NCBI RefSeq assembly: GCF_003996985.1
Contig: NZ_RJJX01000011.1
Span: forward strand, 1 to 64,000
Length of the DNA stretch: 64,000 bases
Direction of reading: 5' to 3'
DNA from: Ancylomarina longa
GTDB lineage: Bacteria > Bacteroidota > Bacteroidia > Bacteroidales > Marinifilaceae
Shown here: positions 35,236 through 44,940 of the stretch, one piece after another
Layout: the number at the start of each line of letters is the position of its first letter
Position numbering within the stretch: position 1 is the stretch's first letter
Program-made: the position numbers and the translations under genes
The notes under the pieces: model-generated
The model's database searches: none
Seen by the model: only the letters and a program-made list of their open reading frames with translations
What the model was told of the DNA's origin: nothing

Positions 35236-35554
35236 ATTTTTTGGTTTGTAATTATTTTAGAAATTCTGATTGTAACAATTGCTTGATATTTAGGGATAGA
35301 CTTGACTTAGTGCAGCTGTTTATTATTTGATTTAGAACTAATTTAAACTAAATCCACATTCCTATTCTAAGAATCTATCAATCTATTAAATAAAACACTA
35401 CTCAATTTCGCAAATTGTTAGTATTTTCGCAAAGTTAACAAAATAGGAATAATACCGATTATTAATCATTTACAATGGTTTTTTTGTGGTGATAGTATCC
35501 CGATAAACGGGATGGAATATCACCTTATTGGTTGGAATCATTAAAAGGTAAAAG
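35236..35554. other. Divergent regulatory region between tadA and aspS
   Basis: AT-rich, with a TATTTTCG box near 35421-35428 on the plus strand and a large hairpin just before aspS. No gene seen. Confidence 0.5.
35489..35523 (+). promoter_or_regulatory. Hairpin in the aspS leader
   Basis: GTGATA (35489-35494) and TATCAC (35518-35523) form the outer stem, and ATCCCG/CGGGAT (35497-35502/35508-35513) the inner stem around an ATAAA loop. It lies 32 bases upstream of the aspS ATG and has no T-run, so it looks like a leader structure rather than a terminator. Confidence 0.55.
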
Positions 35555-37306
35555 ATGTACAGAACTCATACTTGTGGAGAATTAAGAATTGAGCAGATAA
35601 ATCAAACGGTAACATTAAGCGGATGGGTGCAAAAAGCACGCGATTTGGGTGGAATGACCTTTGTCGATCTTCGCGATCGCTATGGCATTACCCAATTTGT
35701 TTTCAATATGGAAACCAATGCTGAGCTTTGCGATAAAGCCCGTAAACTGGGACGCGAATTTGTTGTTGCCATCACCGGAAAGGTTACGGAGAGACAAAGT
35801 AAAAACAACAAAATTCCTACCGGAAATATTGAGATCATTGCCGATAAATTGGAAATTCTCAGCAAATCAGCTATTCCTCCCTTCACCATTGAAGATGATA
35901 CGGATGGCGGGGATGAGTTGCGTATGAAGTATCGCTACCTTGATTTGCGTCGTAGCTGTGTACGTGAGAACTTGGTTTTGCGTCATAAGTTGGGAATTGA
36001 AGTACGTAATTATCTGGATCAATTGAATTTTATTGAAACAGAAACTCCTGTTTTAATTAAGTCAACTCCGGAAGGTGCTCGTGATTTTATTGTTCCTTCG
36101 AGAATGAATCCCGGACAATTTTACGCTTTGCCTCAGTCGCCTCAGGTATTTAAACAATTGTTGATGATCTCGGGTTTCGATCGTTATTATCAAATTGTAA
36201 AATGTTTTAGGGATGAAGATTTGCGTGCCGACCGTCAGCCTGAATTTACTCAGATTGATTGTGAAATGGCCTTTGTAGAACAAGAGGATATCTTAGATAC
36301 TTTCGAAGGTTTAACCAGGCATCTGTTTCAAAAACTGAGAAATGTTATATTCGACTATAATTTTCCAAGATTGGAGTATGCCGATGCGATGGAGTTGTAC
36401 GGTAGCGACAAGCCTGATATTCGTTTCGAAATGAAATTCGTTGATTTAAGCGTTGTTGCTAAAGGAAACGGATTTAAAGTTTTTGATGAGGCAGAATATA
36501 TTGGAGCAATTTGTGCCGAAGGTTGTGCAAACTATACTCGTAAGCAATTAGATAAATTGACTGATTTCGTGAGAAAACCACAGATCGGGGCCAAAGGATT
36601 GGTTTACGTAAAATATAATGAAGATGGTTCTTTCAAATCATCGGTAGATAAATTTTATGACGCTGCGCAATTGCAGAAATGGGCTGATGCCTGTAATGCC
36701 AAGCCTGGTGATTTGATTTTGGTTTTGGTTGGCGATAAAAGTGCTACGCTAACGCAGCTAGGCGAATTACGTTTGGAAATGGGATCGCAGCTTGGCTTAA
36801 GAGATAAGAATGTATTCAAACCACTTTGGGTGGTGAATTTTCCTCTTTTGGAGTGGGATGAAGATTCTCAACGTTTCCATGCTATGCACCATCCGTTTAC
36901 TTCTCCTAAACAGGAGGATTTCCATTTGTTGGAAACTGATCCGGGAGCTGTTCGTGCCAATGCCTACGATTTGGTAATCAATGGTGTTGAAGTTGGTGGT
37001 GGCTCTATTCGTATTCATGATACCAATTTACAGGCAGAGATGTTTAAGCATCTTGGATTTACGGAAGAAGAAGCCAAAGAGCAATTTGGATTTTTAATGA
37101 ACGCTTTTCAATTTGGTGCGCCTCCACATGGTGGAATTGCCTTTGGTTTTGATCGTTTGGTATCTATGTTTGCAGGTATTGATTCGATTCGTGATGTTAT
37201 TGCTTTCCCAAAAAATAACTCCGGTCGTGATGTAATGATTGATTCTCCTTCGACTATTGCCGAAGAACAAATGATTGAGTTGGGCTTAGATTACAGAAAA
37301 AAATAA
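35555..37306 (+). CDS. aspS: Aspartyl-tRNA synthetase
   Basis: A 583-residue bacterial-type class IIb synthetase. An N-terminal OB-fold anticodon-binding domain (about residues 1-110; [15 protein letters not shown]) precedes the class II core. Core motifs include motif 2 ([14 protein letters not shown]) and motif 3 (GFDRLVSM). The GAD insertion domain near residues 300-415, typical of bacterial enzymes, explains the length. A structured leader hairpin precedes the gene and a strong terminator follows. Confidence 0.97.
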   Translation: MYRTHTCGELRIEQINQTVTLSGWVQKARDLGGMTFVDLRDRYGITQFVFNMETNAELCDKARKLGREFVVAITGKVTERQSKNNKIPTGNIEIIADKLEILSKSAIPPFTIEDDTDGGDELRMKYRYLDLRRSCVRENLVLRHKLGIEVRNYLDQLNFIETETPVLIKSTPEGARDFIVPSRMNPGQFYALPQSPQVFKQLLMISGFDRYYQIVKCFRDEDLRADRQPEFTQIDCEMAFVEQEDILDTFEGLTRHLFQKLRNVIFDYNFPRLEYADAMELYGSDKPDIRFEMKFVDLSVVAKGNGFKVFDEAEYIGAICAEGCANYTRKQLDKLTDFVRKPQIGAKGLVYVKYNEDGSFKSSVDKFYDAAQLQKWADACNAKPGDLILVLVGDKSATLTQLGELRLEMGSQLGLRDKNVFKPLWVVNFPLLEWDEDSQRFHAMHHPFTSPKQEDFHLLETDPGAVRANAYDLVINGVEVGGGSIRIHDTNLQAEMFKHLGFTEEEAKEQFGFLMNAFQFGAPPHGGIAFGFDRLVSMFAGIDSIRDVIAFPKNNSGRDVMIDSPSTIAEEQMIELGLDYRKK

Positions 37307-37326
37307 GATAATATCCTAATACTTAA

Positions 37327-37361
37327 AGAGGCTGTCTAATGATTTAGACAGCCTCTTTTTA
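37327..37361 (+). terminator. aspS terminator
   Basis: A perfect 11-bp stem AGAGGCTGTCT (37327-37337) pairs with AGACAGCCTCT (37346-37356), then a run of T. Confidence 0.9.
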
Positions 37362-37375
37362 TGCAGTAATATGGT

Positions 37376-37654
37376 TTATTCTTCGGTTTTCTCGTCCTCT
37401 TTTGGTAATGATGCTTCTCTTTTGATCATTTCCTTATACATGGTACGCATGAATTTTACTCCGTAGCGAACGGCTTCATCCTTGCTGGTGAAACTAGCTT
37501 TTATTAATTGGTTAACACTGGCATCTTCGTTTGGATCGTCTGTATAGTAATAGATGCTTACATTTGGTCTGCCTCCTTTTTTCTTGATATCCAATCCAAA
37601 CCAGGTTTCAAATACCTGATCGTCTACTTTGACATGGCGTTTAAATTTTATCAT
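37376..37654 (-). CDS. Hypothetical protein (92 aa)
   Basis: A 92-residue soluble protein, MIKFKRHVKVDDQVFETWFG..., with alternating strands in the first half, a helical second half and a charged tail (PKEDEKTEE). No membrane segment or signal. I do not recognise the family. Composition and frame are protein-like. Its end faces the aspS terminator. Confidence 0.6.
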   Translation of the reverse strand: MIKFKRHVKVDDQVFETWFGLDIKKKGGRPNVSIYYYTDDPNEDASVNQLIKASFTSKDEAVRYGVKFMRTMYKEMIKREASLPKEDEKTEE

Positions 37655-37732
37655 CTTAAATCGTTTTATTCCGCTGCGAATTTAATTCAAATTTTTAAAT
37701 AAATGCACCTATTCTTTGGTTTTAGATATATA

Positions 37733-37770
37733 AAAAAAGAGAACCTTATCGGGATAAGATTCTCATTTTA
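37733..37770 (-). terminator. Terminator for the 64-aa gene
   Basis: On the minus strand GAGAATCTTATC pairs with GATAAGGTTCTC (one wobble), followed by a run of seven T. It lies 25 bases past the stop. Confidence 0.8.
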
Positions 37771-37792
37771 AATAATGTATAATTCTGTATTC

Positions 37793-37987
37793 TTATAAGG
37801 AAACTTGTGGATTTAATAGCTCCGAGGCAATTTCATTAAACTTGCCGGAGTAATTTTGGTAGCACCAGTTTTTAAGGGCTTCAATTTCTGATGGCTTAAG
37901 CCACTGGATGGCTTTTGCTAATTCTTTTCGGAAAAGCCCAAAATCGAAGCTCACATTAGCAAGGACGATTTTTGTTTGTTCAAGCAT
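37793..37987 (-). CDS. Small hypothetical protein (64 aa)
   Basis: A 64-residue helical protein, MLEQTKIVLANVSFDFGLFRKELAKAI..., with a tryptophan-rich centre (IQWLKPSEIEALKNWCYQNYSG). No domain recognised. A good downstream terminator supports a real transcript. It stands alone between two other small genes. Confidence 0.55.
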   Translation of the reverse strand: MLEQTKIVLANVSFDFGLFRKELAKAIQWLKPSEIEALKNWCYQNYSGKFNEIASELLNPQVSL

Positions 37988-38135
37988 CTTGTTTGTTTTT
38001 GTTGGGTTTGTAAACCTTCTTGTACGAATCTACTAATTAATGAGAAAACTATGGAGTAGATTAACAAGCCTTAACATTTTTTACGATTTGGAATCTTAGC
38101 AACTATCCTTCTGATTTGTAACCGTTGTATAGCAT

Positions 38136-38163
38136 AAAAAAGAGGAGCTATTCTTGCTCCTCT
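38136..38163 (-). terminator. Terminator overlapping the stop of the 72-aa gene
   Basis: GAGGAGC and GCTCCTC form the stem, with six T following on the minus strand. The hairpin begins inside the last codons of the gene. Confidence 0.75.
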
Positions 38164-38366
38164 TCTTTGTTTTTCTCTAATTCTTTAATTTTCTTCTCTT
38201 GGTTACTTAATAATACCATGGATAAAGTAAGTATAAACATCACAACCAGTTCGATGTAAATTCCTGTTCTATCAGGTATTTCTGCCGAGGAATTTAATAG
38301 ATTGAAAATTGCAGCCACCATTATTAAAAAAGTGGACAGGATAAGAAGGAGTTTTATAAGTTTCAT
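38148..38366 (-). CDS. Small two-helix membrane protein (72 aa)
   Basis: A 72-residue protein with two membrane helices (about residues 5-24 and 36-55) and a charged coiled-coil-like tail (QEKKIKELEKNKEEEQE). No family is recognised. Its terminator overlaps its own stop codon, a compact arrangement that supports a genuine gene. Function unknown. Confidence 0.6.
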   Translation of the reverse strand: MKLIKLLLILSTFLIMVAAIFNLLNSSAEIPDRTGIYIELVVMFILTLSMVLLSNQEKKIKELEKNKEEEQE

Positions 38367-38534
38367 ATTTTAAAATATTAAACGATACAAGTAAGTTTCA
38401 TTCTATTGCTATTGTATTTTTTTGATGGTTTTAATTTACTGATATTTCCGAGACTCTAATTGATCCGTTTCAATTAATTTATTAACATCTTTTTTAAACG
38501 AAGTATTCTTCAGGATATAACAGAAAGTCTATTG

Positions 38535-38568
38535 CATAGAAAAGGCTTTCGATAGAAAGCCTTTTTAG
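38535..38568 (-). terminator. Terminator for the acyltransferase gene
   Basis: AAAGGCTTTC pairs with GAAAGCCTTT around GATA. The T-tract after it is stronger on the plus strand, but the position fits the minus-strand gene, whose stop lies at 38570. Confidence 0.6.
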
Positions 38569-38569
38569 T

Positions 38570-39733
38570 TTATGATTCTGGTATAAAATCAGGTTTTGAT
38601 AATTCCAATTGATTTTTAACCGGATTGGCATATATTTCGAAATAAATCTCATCTAATCTTTTTCGATTGCCTTCGACAGTTCCCAGCTTTTTCTCCATGT
38701 GCTTTAGGAAAAGTTCTTTTTCCTCGGAAGTGTATTTCTCTGAAAACTCATTGGAATTGTTGATAATATCGAAGGCAATATAATTGTCTGGCCAAAGTTT
38801 AAAGTTCTTATGAATTCTATAATCAATTACTTCAGCTAAAGCTTTAAATTTATCTCTGCTATCATCCATTTCTTCAATTACATCAAGTATCTCAGAAATG
38901 GGATTACCTATTGCAAAATGAACCCTGCCTTTTTCATTGGTTATACCTTTAATCATACTTCGTAAATCATCCTTGGCGGTTTTATGGAAACCTTCGTCGC
39001 TTTCTTTTAAATAGACTTCCAATGATTTCATTGCATCGCATGGTTCATATTCGTATGAAATAGCAACAGGAACTATTCTCAGGCTCTTAAAGTGTTTTGC
39101 AAATTCTTTTTTGCCACTCATTTGCAGCATTTTGAGCAGGCTTTGTTGCGTACGATCATCCCCGTCTTTGGTTCTTCCTTCTCTTTGTGCAATCCAGATC
39201 GATGATTTTTTCGTATTTAAAGCATACGAAATATAATCGGATAGCAACTTGGAACAAGTTAGCATTTCCCGAACAGTAACATTCCTTTTTACTACAAAGC
39301 TTTTGTTTAATTTAACCAAGTCTTCAATCCATGGTTGAATTAATAAATTACTTCCTATTGCAATTTCAGTAGTATCGAAACCATTCTTATGGAGCATCAC
39401 ATTTAAAAGTGCAGAATCCAAAATGATATCTCTATGATCTGAAATAAAGAGGTAGCTTTCGTTAGGATCTAAATTATCTAACCCATCAATACTTATTCCT
39501 TTGGTGGTATTATCGATAATGTGTTGTGCTAAAAGAACAATGAATTTGGTTTGAAAATCATTGATGGTCTTTACTTCGCTTATTGCCTTTTCAATCATTT
39601 CTCTTGAAAATCCGGGAAACAATTGTTGTGCAAAACGAATAAATGCCTCTTCTGTTAACAGTCTTTTAATAACACCAGTTACTTCGGAATCCTTGTACGG
39701 ACGAATGGCATCAAAATCTGATTCGGTGATCAT
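38570..39733 (-). CDS. 1-acylglycerol-3-phosphate / glycerophosphate acyltransferase-like protein (387 aa)
   Basis: A 387-residue soluble or peripheral acyltransferase of the PlsB/PlsC superfamily. The catalytic-type motif is SDHRDIILDSALL; in most family members His and Asp are four residues apart, while five separate H and the second D here. The acceptor-binding region reads WIAQREGRTKDG, and RIVPVAISYEYEP matches block IV. The probable role is phospholipid or lipid-A-related acyl transfer at the inner membrane. It is a single gene with its own terminator. Confidence 0.75.
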   Translation of the reverse strand: MITESDFDAIRPYKDSEVTGVIKRLLTEEAFIRFAQQLFPGFSREMIEKAISEVKTINDFQTKFIVLLAQHIIDNTTKGISIDGLDNLDPNESYLFISDHRDIILDSALLNVMLHKNGFDTTEIAIGSNLLIQPWIEDLVKLNKSFVVKRNVTVREMLTCSKLLSDYISYALNTKKSSIWIAQREGRTKDGDDRTQQSLLKMLQMSGKKEFAKHFKSLRIVPVAISYEYEPCDAMKSLEVYLKESDEGFHKTAKDDLRSMIKGITNEKGRVHFAIGNPISEILDVIEEMDDSRDKFKALAEVIDYRIHKNFKLWPDNYIAFDIINNSNEFSEKYTSEEKELFLKHMEKKLGTVEGNRKRLDEIYFEIYANPVKNQLELSKPDFIPES

Positions 39734-40027
39734 TCTTTGGTTGATTTTGTTTTTTTAAGGAGTGCCAAAAATACGCAAATTATATGGAAAGTCTAAGGAA
39801 TGCGTATTACTTTTTACCAGTAATGTTTATTAATCTGACTGAAATTCAAATATTTGAATATTTCTATTGATAGGTTTTTGTTGATGAAAAATACATGTTG
39901 AGGATTGGAATAGATGCTCTTAGGCTGCCAATTAGACATTCTTTTGAAGTATTATTCTATTGGCAAAGAATTTGTTTGTGAAGAGTTGATGATTCCTAAT
40001 AAATTCTAAATTAATAAGCGAAAAGAT

Positions 40028-40708
40028 ATGATTGGTATTTGGTTGATATTTATTGTTTTTATGCTTATCAGTTGGCTGGTAAGTAATCAATTAAAGTCGA
40101 GGTTTAAAAAATATTCTCATATTTCCACCTCTAATGGCATGAGTGGTAAGGAGGTGGCAGAAAAAATGCTTCGGGATCATGGGATTATGGGTATTCGAAT
40201 TGGTTCTGTTCAGGGACAATTGTCGGATCATTATAACCCTGCTGAGAAAACAATCAATTTGAGTAAGGATGTTTATTTTGGCAGAAACGTGGCTGCCGCA
40301 GCTGTTGCGGCTCACGAAACAGGTCACGCTATTCAGCATGCTCAGGCTTATACATGGCTAAATATGAGATCTGCTTTGGTGCCAATTGTAAGTTTTAGTT
40401 CGAAATGGATGCAATGGGTTTTGTTAGCCGGGATTTTATTGATGAACACCTTTCCTCAATTACTGTTGGCAGGTATTGTTATGTTTGCAGTAACAACATT
40501 GTTCAGTATTATTACCTTACCCGTGGAAGTGGATGCAAGTCAGCGTGCCATAAAATGGCTGAAAACTACCGGAATAACCAATTACGAATCGCAGCAAAAA
40601 GCAGAGGATGCGTTGCGTTGGGCAGCATATACTTATTTTGTCGCGGCACTTGCTTCTTTGGCTACCCTATTGTATTATGTGATGTTATATATGGGACGCA
40701 GGAATTAA
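40028..40708 (+). CDS. Zinc metallopeptidase, YugP-like (226 aa)
   Basis: A 226-residue membrane-bound zinc peptidase. One N-terminal helix (residues 3-21) is followed by the HETGH motif in AAVAAHETGHAIQHAQ (near residue 97). More helices lie near 110-130, 140-160 and 200-220. The layout matches the Zn_peptidase_2/YugP family, whose substrate is unknown. It is monocistronic, with divergent spacing from the acyltransferase gene. Confidence 0.85.
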   Translation: MIGIWLIFIVFMLISWLVSNQLKSRFKKYSHISTSNGMSGKEVAEKMLRDHGIMGIRIGSVQGQLSDHYNPAEKTINLSKDVYFGRNVAAAAVAAHETGHAIQHAQAYTWLNMRSALVPIVSFSSKWMQWVLLAGILLMNTFPQLLLAGIVMFAVTTLFSIITLPVEVDASQRAIKWLKTTGITNYESQQKAEDALRWAAYTYFVAALASLATLLYYVMLYMGRRN

Positions 40709-40930
40709 CAGAATCTTCGTAGTATTTCTGCAAAGTCTATCATAGTTTGTTCAAATTAGATGAGCTTCTTTTTTTGGGAGCTCATTTTAATTTGTACAGT
40801 GCGGAATTTGGAAGACAATATTAATGTCTACAGCTCTTCTTTCTAATTTATTTTTTCTTCTTGGAGCTATTGGACTTTGAGTTCCATTTTCTTTTCTTAT
40901 TTTTAATCATTCAAAATAAAAATAACTGAT

Positions 40931-41368
40931 ATGGGCAAAATTGCTAAATACGGATTTGTTCTCTCCTTTGTGTGGGCTGGGTTTTTACTTGCAATTAGTT
41001 TTATGGAAGCTTGGGTTAAATTTAGAGCTACTTCTCTTGATTTTGCGACAGGCTTGGATGTAGGAGTGCATGTTTTTGGAGCGCTTAATCTAGTGGAACG
41101 TTTTTTTGCTGCGGCTTTATTAGTGTATGTGTTTATCTATTATACCGATAAGGTCGTAGTTGTAACGGGACTAACTATTTTTACTTTTATTGTGGCCCAA
41201 TCCGGTTATCTATTACCAGAGTTGAATGATCATGCAATATTGATAATGCAAGGCATGGAACCAGAGAAGAGTTCCTCTCATCACTTGTATGTTGGAATGG
41301 AAATCGTAAAATTAATTGCATTATTTGTTTTAGGATTTAGGCAGGTGAATTTATGGAAGAAAGCTTGA
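40931..41368 (+). CDS. Hypothetical four-helix membrane protein (145 aa)
   Basis: A 145-residue protein with four predicted membrane helices (about 8-28, 45-70, 76-94, 115-135). A conserved-looking histidine pair lies in SSSHHLYVGMEIVK. No family recognised; the histidines could bind heme or metal but that is speculation. A weak downstream frame starts 10 bases after its stop. Confidence 0.6.
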   Translation: MGKIAKYGFVLSFVWAGFLLAISFMEAWVKFRATSLDFATGLDVGVHVFGALNLVERFFAAALLVYVFIYYTDKVVVVTGLTIFTFIVAQSGYLLPELNDHAILIMQGMEPEKSSSHHLYVGMEIVKLIALFVLGFRQVNLWKKA

Positions 41369-41378
41369 TTGTTTCATT

Positions 41379-41612
41379 GTGAATTTGCCCGATAAGGATG
41401 AAGAAGCTTTCATTTCTCATTATGTAGGCAATAATCTAATTTGTATCCATTTCCAAAATCAATTAAGGGAAATTCTAGGTTTTGAATTTTCAAAAAAAGA
41501 CAGAGATGCTCCAGTAAAGGTGCAGAAAGCAAAAGATCTTTTGAATTCCTTCGAAATAGCCGATATTATAGCACATTTGACAAATTTACTACTAGCCATT
41601 AAAGAAGAATGA
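41379..41612 (+). CDS. Possible small protein (77 aa, GTG start)
   Basis: A 77-residue frame from GTG 41379, MNLPDKDEEAFISHYVGNN..., ending in a helix (IADIIAHLTNLLLAIKEE). No family was recognised and no strong ribosome-binding site is visible. The proximity to the preceding membrane protein gene favours an operon. Reality of the gene is uncertain. Confidence 0.4.
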   Translation: MNLPDKDEEAFISHYVGNNLICIHFQNQLREILGFEFSKKDRDAPVKVQKAKDLLNSFEIADIIAHLTNLLLAIKEE

Positions 41613-41983
41613 TCCTATAAAAACTTCAATAGTGATTATTGGTGCTGTATAACATGCCTAATATTTTAATGGACGAACATGTTCTGCAACACAAAAACAT
41701 AATCTCCAAATAAACTTATTTGTGAATAATCTCAACTAAAGTTAAAAATAAAACAAGTATTTCTGTTTTTTTAACTGATTTACCCTAATAATTCTCTCTA
41801 TTTAGAATGGATAAACAGATGTCTTGTAAGTCTTCCTTATTCATTTAGAATTGATCTTTATATGGGAAAGTGCAATCGTTTTCATCCTTGATTAAAAAAA
41901 TTATCTTTGTTCCGAAAATTAAACAAAAACTTCTGAAGGTAATAGTACAGGAGTATTTCGATGGATAGATAAAATTTTTTTCA
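41613..41983. other. Leader region of the lysine fermentation operon
   Basis: No gene seen. A TATCTTTG -7 box is at 41902-41909, about 75 bases before the atoD ATG. The -33 region is T-rich but has no exact TTTG. An AT-rich stretch precedes it. No riboswitch recognised. Confidence 0.5.
41902..41909 (+). promoter_or_regulatory. -7 box (TATCTTTG) of the lysine fermentation operon
   Basis: It fits TAnnTTTG and lies upstream of atoD, the first of 14 genes on one strand. The -33 element is degenerate (GTTTTC near 41878). Confidence 0.5.
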
Positions 41984-42631
41984 ATGAACAAGATAATCTC
42001 ACTTGGCGAGGCAGTAGCAAAATTAGAAGATGGAATGACCATCATGATCGGAGGATTTCTTTCGGTAGGAACTGCAAATAATATGATTGATCAAATCGTT
42101 TCTTCTGATGTTAAAAATTTAACGATCATTTGTAATGATACAGCTTTTGCTGACAAAGGTCTTGGAAAGCTGATCGAGAATAAGCAGGTTACTAAGGTCA
42201 TTACTTCTCATATCGGAACAAATCCAGCTACTATTGAGCAAATGAATAGCGGTGAAATTACTGTAGAATTTAGTCCTCAAGGCACCTTGGCTGAGCGTGT
42301 GCGTTCTGGTGGAGCTGGTTTGGGCGGTGTATTAACACCAACCGGATTAGGAACAATGGTAGCAGAGGGAAAGGAAATTATAACAGTAGATGGTAAAGAT
42401 TTCTTGTTGGAAAAACCTTTGAGAGCTGATGTTGCTTTGATTGGTGCCAGTATTAGTGACACGCTTGGTAATTTAACTTATCGTGGAACCACGCAGAATT
42501 TCAATCCATTAATGGCAACCGCAGCCGACTTGGTAATTGTGGAAGCACAAGAAATGGTTAAAGCAGGAGATCTTAAACCAGAAGAAATTAAGACACCTTC
42601 AATTTTCGTGGATTATATTGTAAATAATTAA
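41984..42631 (+). CDS. atoD: Acetoacetate/butyrate CoA-transferase alpha subunit
   Basis: A 215-residue class I CoA-transferase alpha subunit. The CoA-binding motif is MIGGFLSVGTANNM and the GGLG-type segment reads VRSGGAGLGGVLTPTGLGT. With the beta subunit (51183-51869) it moves CoA from butyryl-CoA to acetoacetate, which recovers acetoacetyl-CoA from the Kce step. The partner subunit lies 8.5 kb away with nine genes between, though alpha and beta are usually adjacent. First gene of the fermentation cluster, downstream of a -7 box. Confidence 0.9.
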   Translation: MNKIISLGEAVAKLEDGMTIMIGGFLSVGTANNMIDQIVSSDVKNLTIICNDTAFADKGLGKLIENKQVTKVITSHIGTNPATIEQMNSGEITVEFSPQGTLAERVRSGGAGLGGVLTPTGLGTMVAEGKEIITVDGKDFLLEKPLRADVALIGASISDTLGNLTYRGTTQNFNPLMATAADLVIVEAQEMVKAGDLKPEEIKTPSIFVDYIVNN

Positions 42632-42645
42632 ACTAACAGATACAA

Positions 42646-43032
42646 ATGGAACAGGCAATTATTAGAGTAAGAATGAGTTCGCATGATGCGCATTATGGTG
42701 GTAATCTAGTAGATGGAGCAAAAATGCTTCAATTATTTGGAGATGTTGCAACCGAGCTTCTGATTCGTCACGATGGGGATGAAGGATTGTTTAAAGCTTA
42801 TGATATGGTTGAATTTATGGCACCTGTTTATGCCGGTGATTTTATCGAGGCTGTTGGTGAAATTACTCATGCAGGAAATTCTAGTCGGAAGATGACATTT
42901 GAAGCAAGAAAAGTAATCGTTCCTCGTGCAGATATTTCTGATTCTGCTGCTGATGTTTTGGCTGAGCCAATTGTGGTGTGCAGAGCTTCAGGAACATGTG
43001 TTACTCCTAAGGATTGTCAACGAAATAAGTAA
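42646..43032 (+). CDS. kal: 3-aminobutyryl-CoA ammonia-lyase
   Basis: A 128-residue hotdog-fold protein, close to the known length of Kal. It removes ammonia from L-3-aminobutyryl-CoA to give crotonyl-CoA in lysine fermentation. Visible hotdog features are [20 protein letters not shown] and the strand pattern [19 protein letters not shown]. Identification rests on size, fold and its place directly before kce in a complete pathway cluster. In isolation it would read as a generic acyl-CoA thioesterase-like protein. Confidence 0.88.
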   Translation: MEQAIIRVRMSSHDAHYGGNLVDGAKMLQLFGDVATELLIRHDGDEGLFKAYDMVEFMAPVYAGDFIEAVGEITHAGNSSRKMTFEARKVIVPRADISDSAADVLAEPIVVCRASGTCVTPKDCQRNK

Positions 43033-43038
43033 AATGCT

Positions 43039-43863
43039 ATGGAAAAACTAATCATCACAGCTGCGATATGTGGCGCCGAAGTAACAAAAGAGCATAATCC
43101 TGCTGTTCCTTATACGGTAGAAGAATGTGTTCGTGAGGCTGGTTTGGCATATGAAGCAGGAGCAAGCATCATTCATCTTCATGTGAGAACAGATGATGGA
43201 ACTCCTACTCAGGATAAGAATCGTTTTAAGGCGGTAATGGATGCTATTCATGCAAAATATCCTGATGTAATCGTTCAGCCTTCAACAGGTGGTGCTGTAG
43301 GAATGACTAATGACGAAAGACTACAACCAACAGAGCTGAATCCGGAAATGGCAACATTGGATTGTGGAACTCTAAATTTTGGTGGTGACGAAATATTTGA
43401 GAATACGGAGAATACAATCAAGTATTTTGGCGAAAGAATGATTGAGAGAGGTATTAAGCCTGAACTTGAGGTTTTCGATAAGTCAATGATTGATATGGCA
43501 CTTCGTCTGAATAAGAAGGGCTTTATTAAAGCTCCCATGCATTTCGATTTTGTGATGGGTGTGAATGGTGGTATTGCCGGAACACTTCGTGATTTTGTAT
43601 TCCTACGAGGAAGTATTCCAGCGGATGCAACTTATACGGTTGCTGGTGTTGGTCGTTTTGAATTTCCATTGGCGGTTGCTGCTATTATTGATGGCGGTCA
43701 TGTTCGTGTAGGATTCGAAGATAATACAATGCTTGCTAAGGGTGTGCTTGCAAAATCAAATGGAGAGTTAGTGGCTAAAGTGGTGCGCATTGCAAAAGAA
43801 CTTGGACGCGAAATTGCTACTCCTGCTGAAGCTAGAAAAATATTGGGTTTAAAACAAAAGTAA
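43039..43863 (+). CDS. kce: 3-keto-5-aminohexanoate cleavage enzyme
   Basis: A 274-residue TIM-barrel BKACE-family enzyme. It exchanges the acetyl unit between 3-keto-5-aminohexanoate and acetyl-CoA, giving 3-aminobutyryl-CoA and acetoacetate. Zinc ligands H46 and H48 lie in IIHLHVRTDDG, and the late glutamate is E227 in VRVGFEDN. Starts 6 bases after kal. Confidence 0.95.
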   Translation: MEKLIITAAICGAEVTKEHNPAVPYTVEECVREAGLAYEAGASIIHLHVRTDDGTPTQDKNRFKAVMDAIHAKYPDVIVQPSTGGAVGMTNDERLQPTELNPEMATLDCGTLNFGGDEIFENTENTIKYFGERMIERGIKPELEVFDKSMIDMALRLNKKGFIKAPMHFDFVMGVNGGIAGTLRDFVFLRGSIPADATYTVAGVGRFEFPLAVAAIIDGGHVRVGFEDNTMLAKGVLAKSNGELVAKVVRIAKELGREIATPAEARKILGLKQK

Positions 43864-43905
43864 GTCTTTTAAATAGATACTTACTTTTTGATATCAGATA
43901 GTAAA

Positions 43906-44940
43906 ATGAATAAAGGAAATAAATATGGAACTCATAGAGTGCTGGAACCAAAAGGCACTCTTCCACAACCAGCACAAAAGCTGGATAACACAATGTCGAT
44001 TTACGATAATGAAGTTTTGATTGATGTTCAGACTTTAAATATCGATTCGGCAAGTTTCACACAGATCAAAGGTGCTTGCAATGCAGATACTGCAAAAATG
44101 GAGGAGATGATTCTTTCTATTGTTGGAGAACGCGGAAAAATGCAAAATCCGGTTACCGGATCCGGAGGAATGTTGATTGGTACAGTTAAAGAGGTTGGTC
44201 CAAATTTTCCAAATCAGAATTTGAAGGTGGGAGATAAGATTGCAACTTTGGTCTCTTTATCCTTAACACCGTTAAAAATTAATAAAATCAAGAATATCAA
44301 TTTGTCTAACGATCAGGTGGATGCAGATGCACAGGCAATTCTTTTTGCAAGTGGTTTGTATGCGGTTTTACCTTCGGATATTCCTGAAAAATTGGCTTTG
44401 GCTGCTTTAGATGTAGCGGGCGCACCTGCTCAGGTGGATCGCCTGGTTAAAGAAGGCGATACCGTTTGTATTATTGGTGGTGGTGGAAAATCCGGTATGT
44501 TATGCTGCTATCAGGCAATGCAAAAGATTGGTCCAAACGGAAAAGTGATCGTTGTAGAATATTCCGAAGAGAATGCGCGACGAATCAAGGAACTTGGATT
44601 GGCAACTCACGTTTTGGTTGGTGATGCAACTAACGTTATGGATGTTTATAACAGAGTTACTGAAATTACGGGGGAAGATTCTTGTGATGTGGTAATCAAT
44701 AATGTAAATGTTCCTTCTACAGAAATGACTTCTATCCTGATTACAAAAAATAGAGGATGTGTTTATTTCTTCTCCATGGCTACCTCATTTAGCAAAGCAG
44801 CATTAGGTGCTGAGGGTGTTGGTAAGGATGTGGATATGATTGTAGGAAATGGTTATGCTCTTGGTCATGCCGATCTTACTTTAGATATTATCAGAAAATC
44901 AGAAGGAATTAGAGATTTGTTCGAAAAATTATACGTGTAA
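43906..44940 (+). CDS. kdd: L-erythro-3,5-diaminohexanoate dehydrogenase
   Basis: A 344-residue NAD-dependent oxidative deaminase producing 3-keto-5-aminohexanoate. An N-terminal MNKGNKYGTHRVLEPKG and a Rossmann fold with TVCIIGGGGKSGMLCCYQAM near residue 180 identify it. TTG at 43888 opens a slightly longer frame, but ATG 43906 gives the family's usual N-terminus. Its stop shares one base with the kamA start, so the two are translationally coupled. Confidence 0.94.
   Translation: MNKGNKYGTHRVLEPKGTLPQPAQKLDNTMSIYDNEVLIDVQTLNIDSASFTQIKGACNADTAKMEEMILSIVGERGKMQNPVTGSGGMLIGTVKEVGPNFPNQNLKVGDKIATLVSLSLTPLKINKIKNINLSNDQVDADAQAILFASGLYAVLPSDIPEKLALAALDVAGAPAQVDRLVKEGDTVCIIGGGGKSGMLCCYQAMQKIGPNGKVIVVEYSEENARRIKELGLATHVLVGDATNVMDVYNRVTEITGEDSCDVVINNVNVPSTEMTSILITKNRGCVYFFSMATSFSKAALGAEGVGKDVDMIVGNGYALGHADLTLDIIRKSEGIRDLFEKLYV

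Noticed and set aside
42646-43032. Generic acyl-CoA thioesterase
   Set aside because: The hotdog fold alone would fit, but length, neighbours and pathway completeness point to 3-aminobutyryl-CoA ammonia-lyase.
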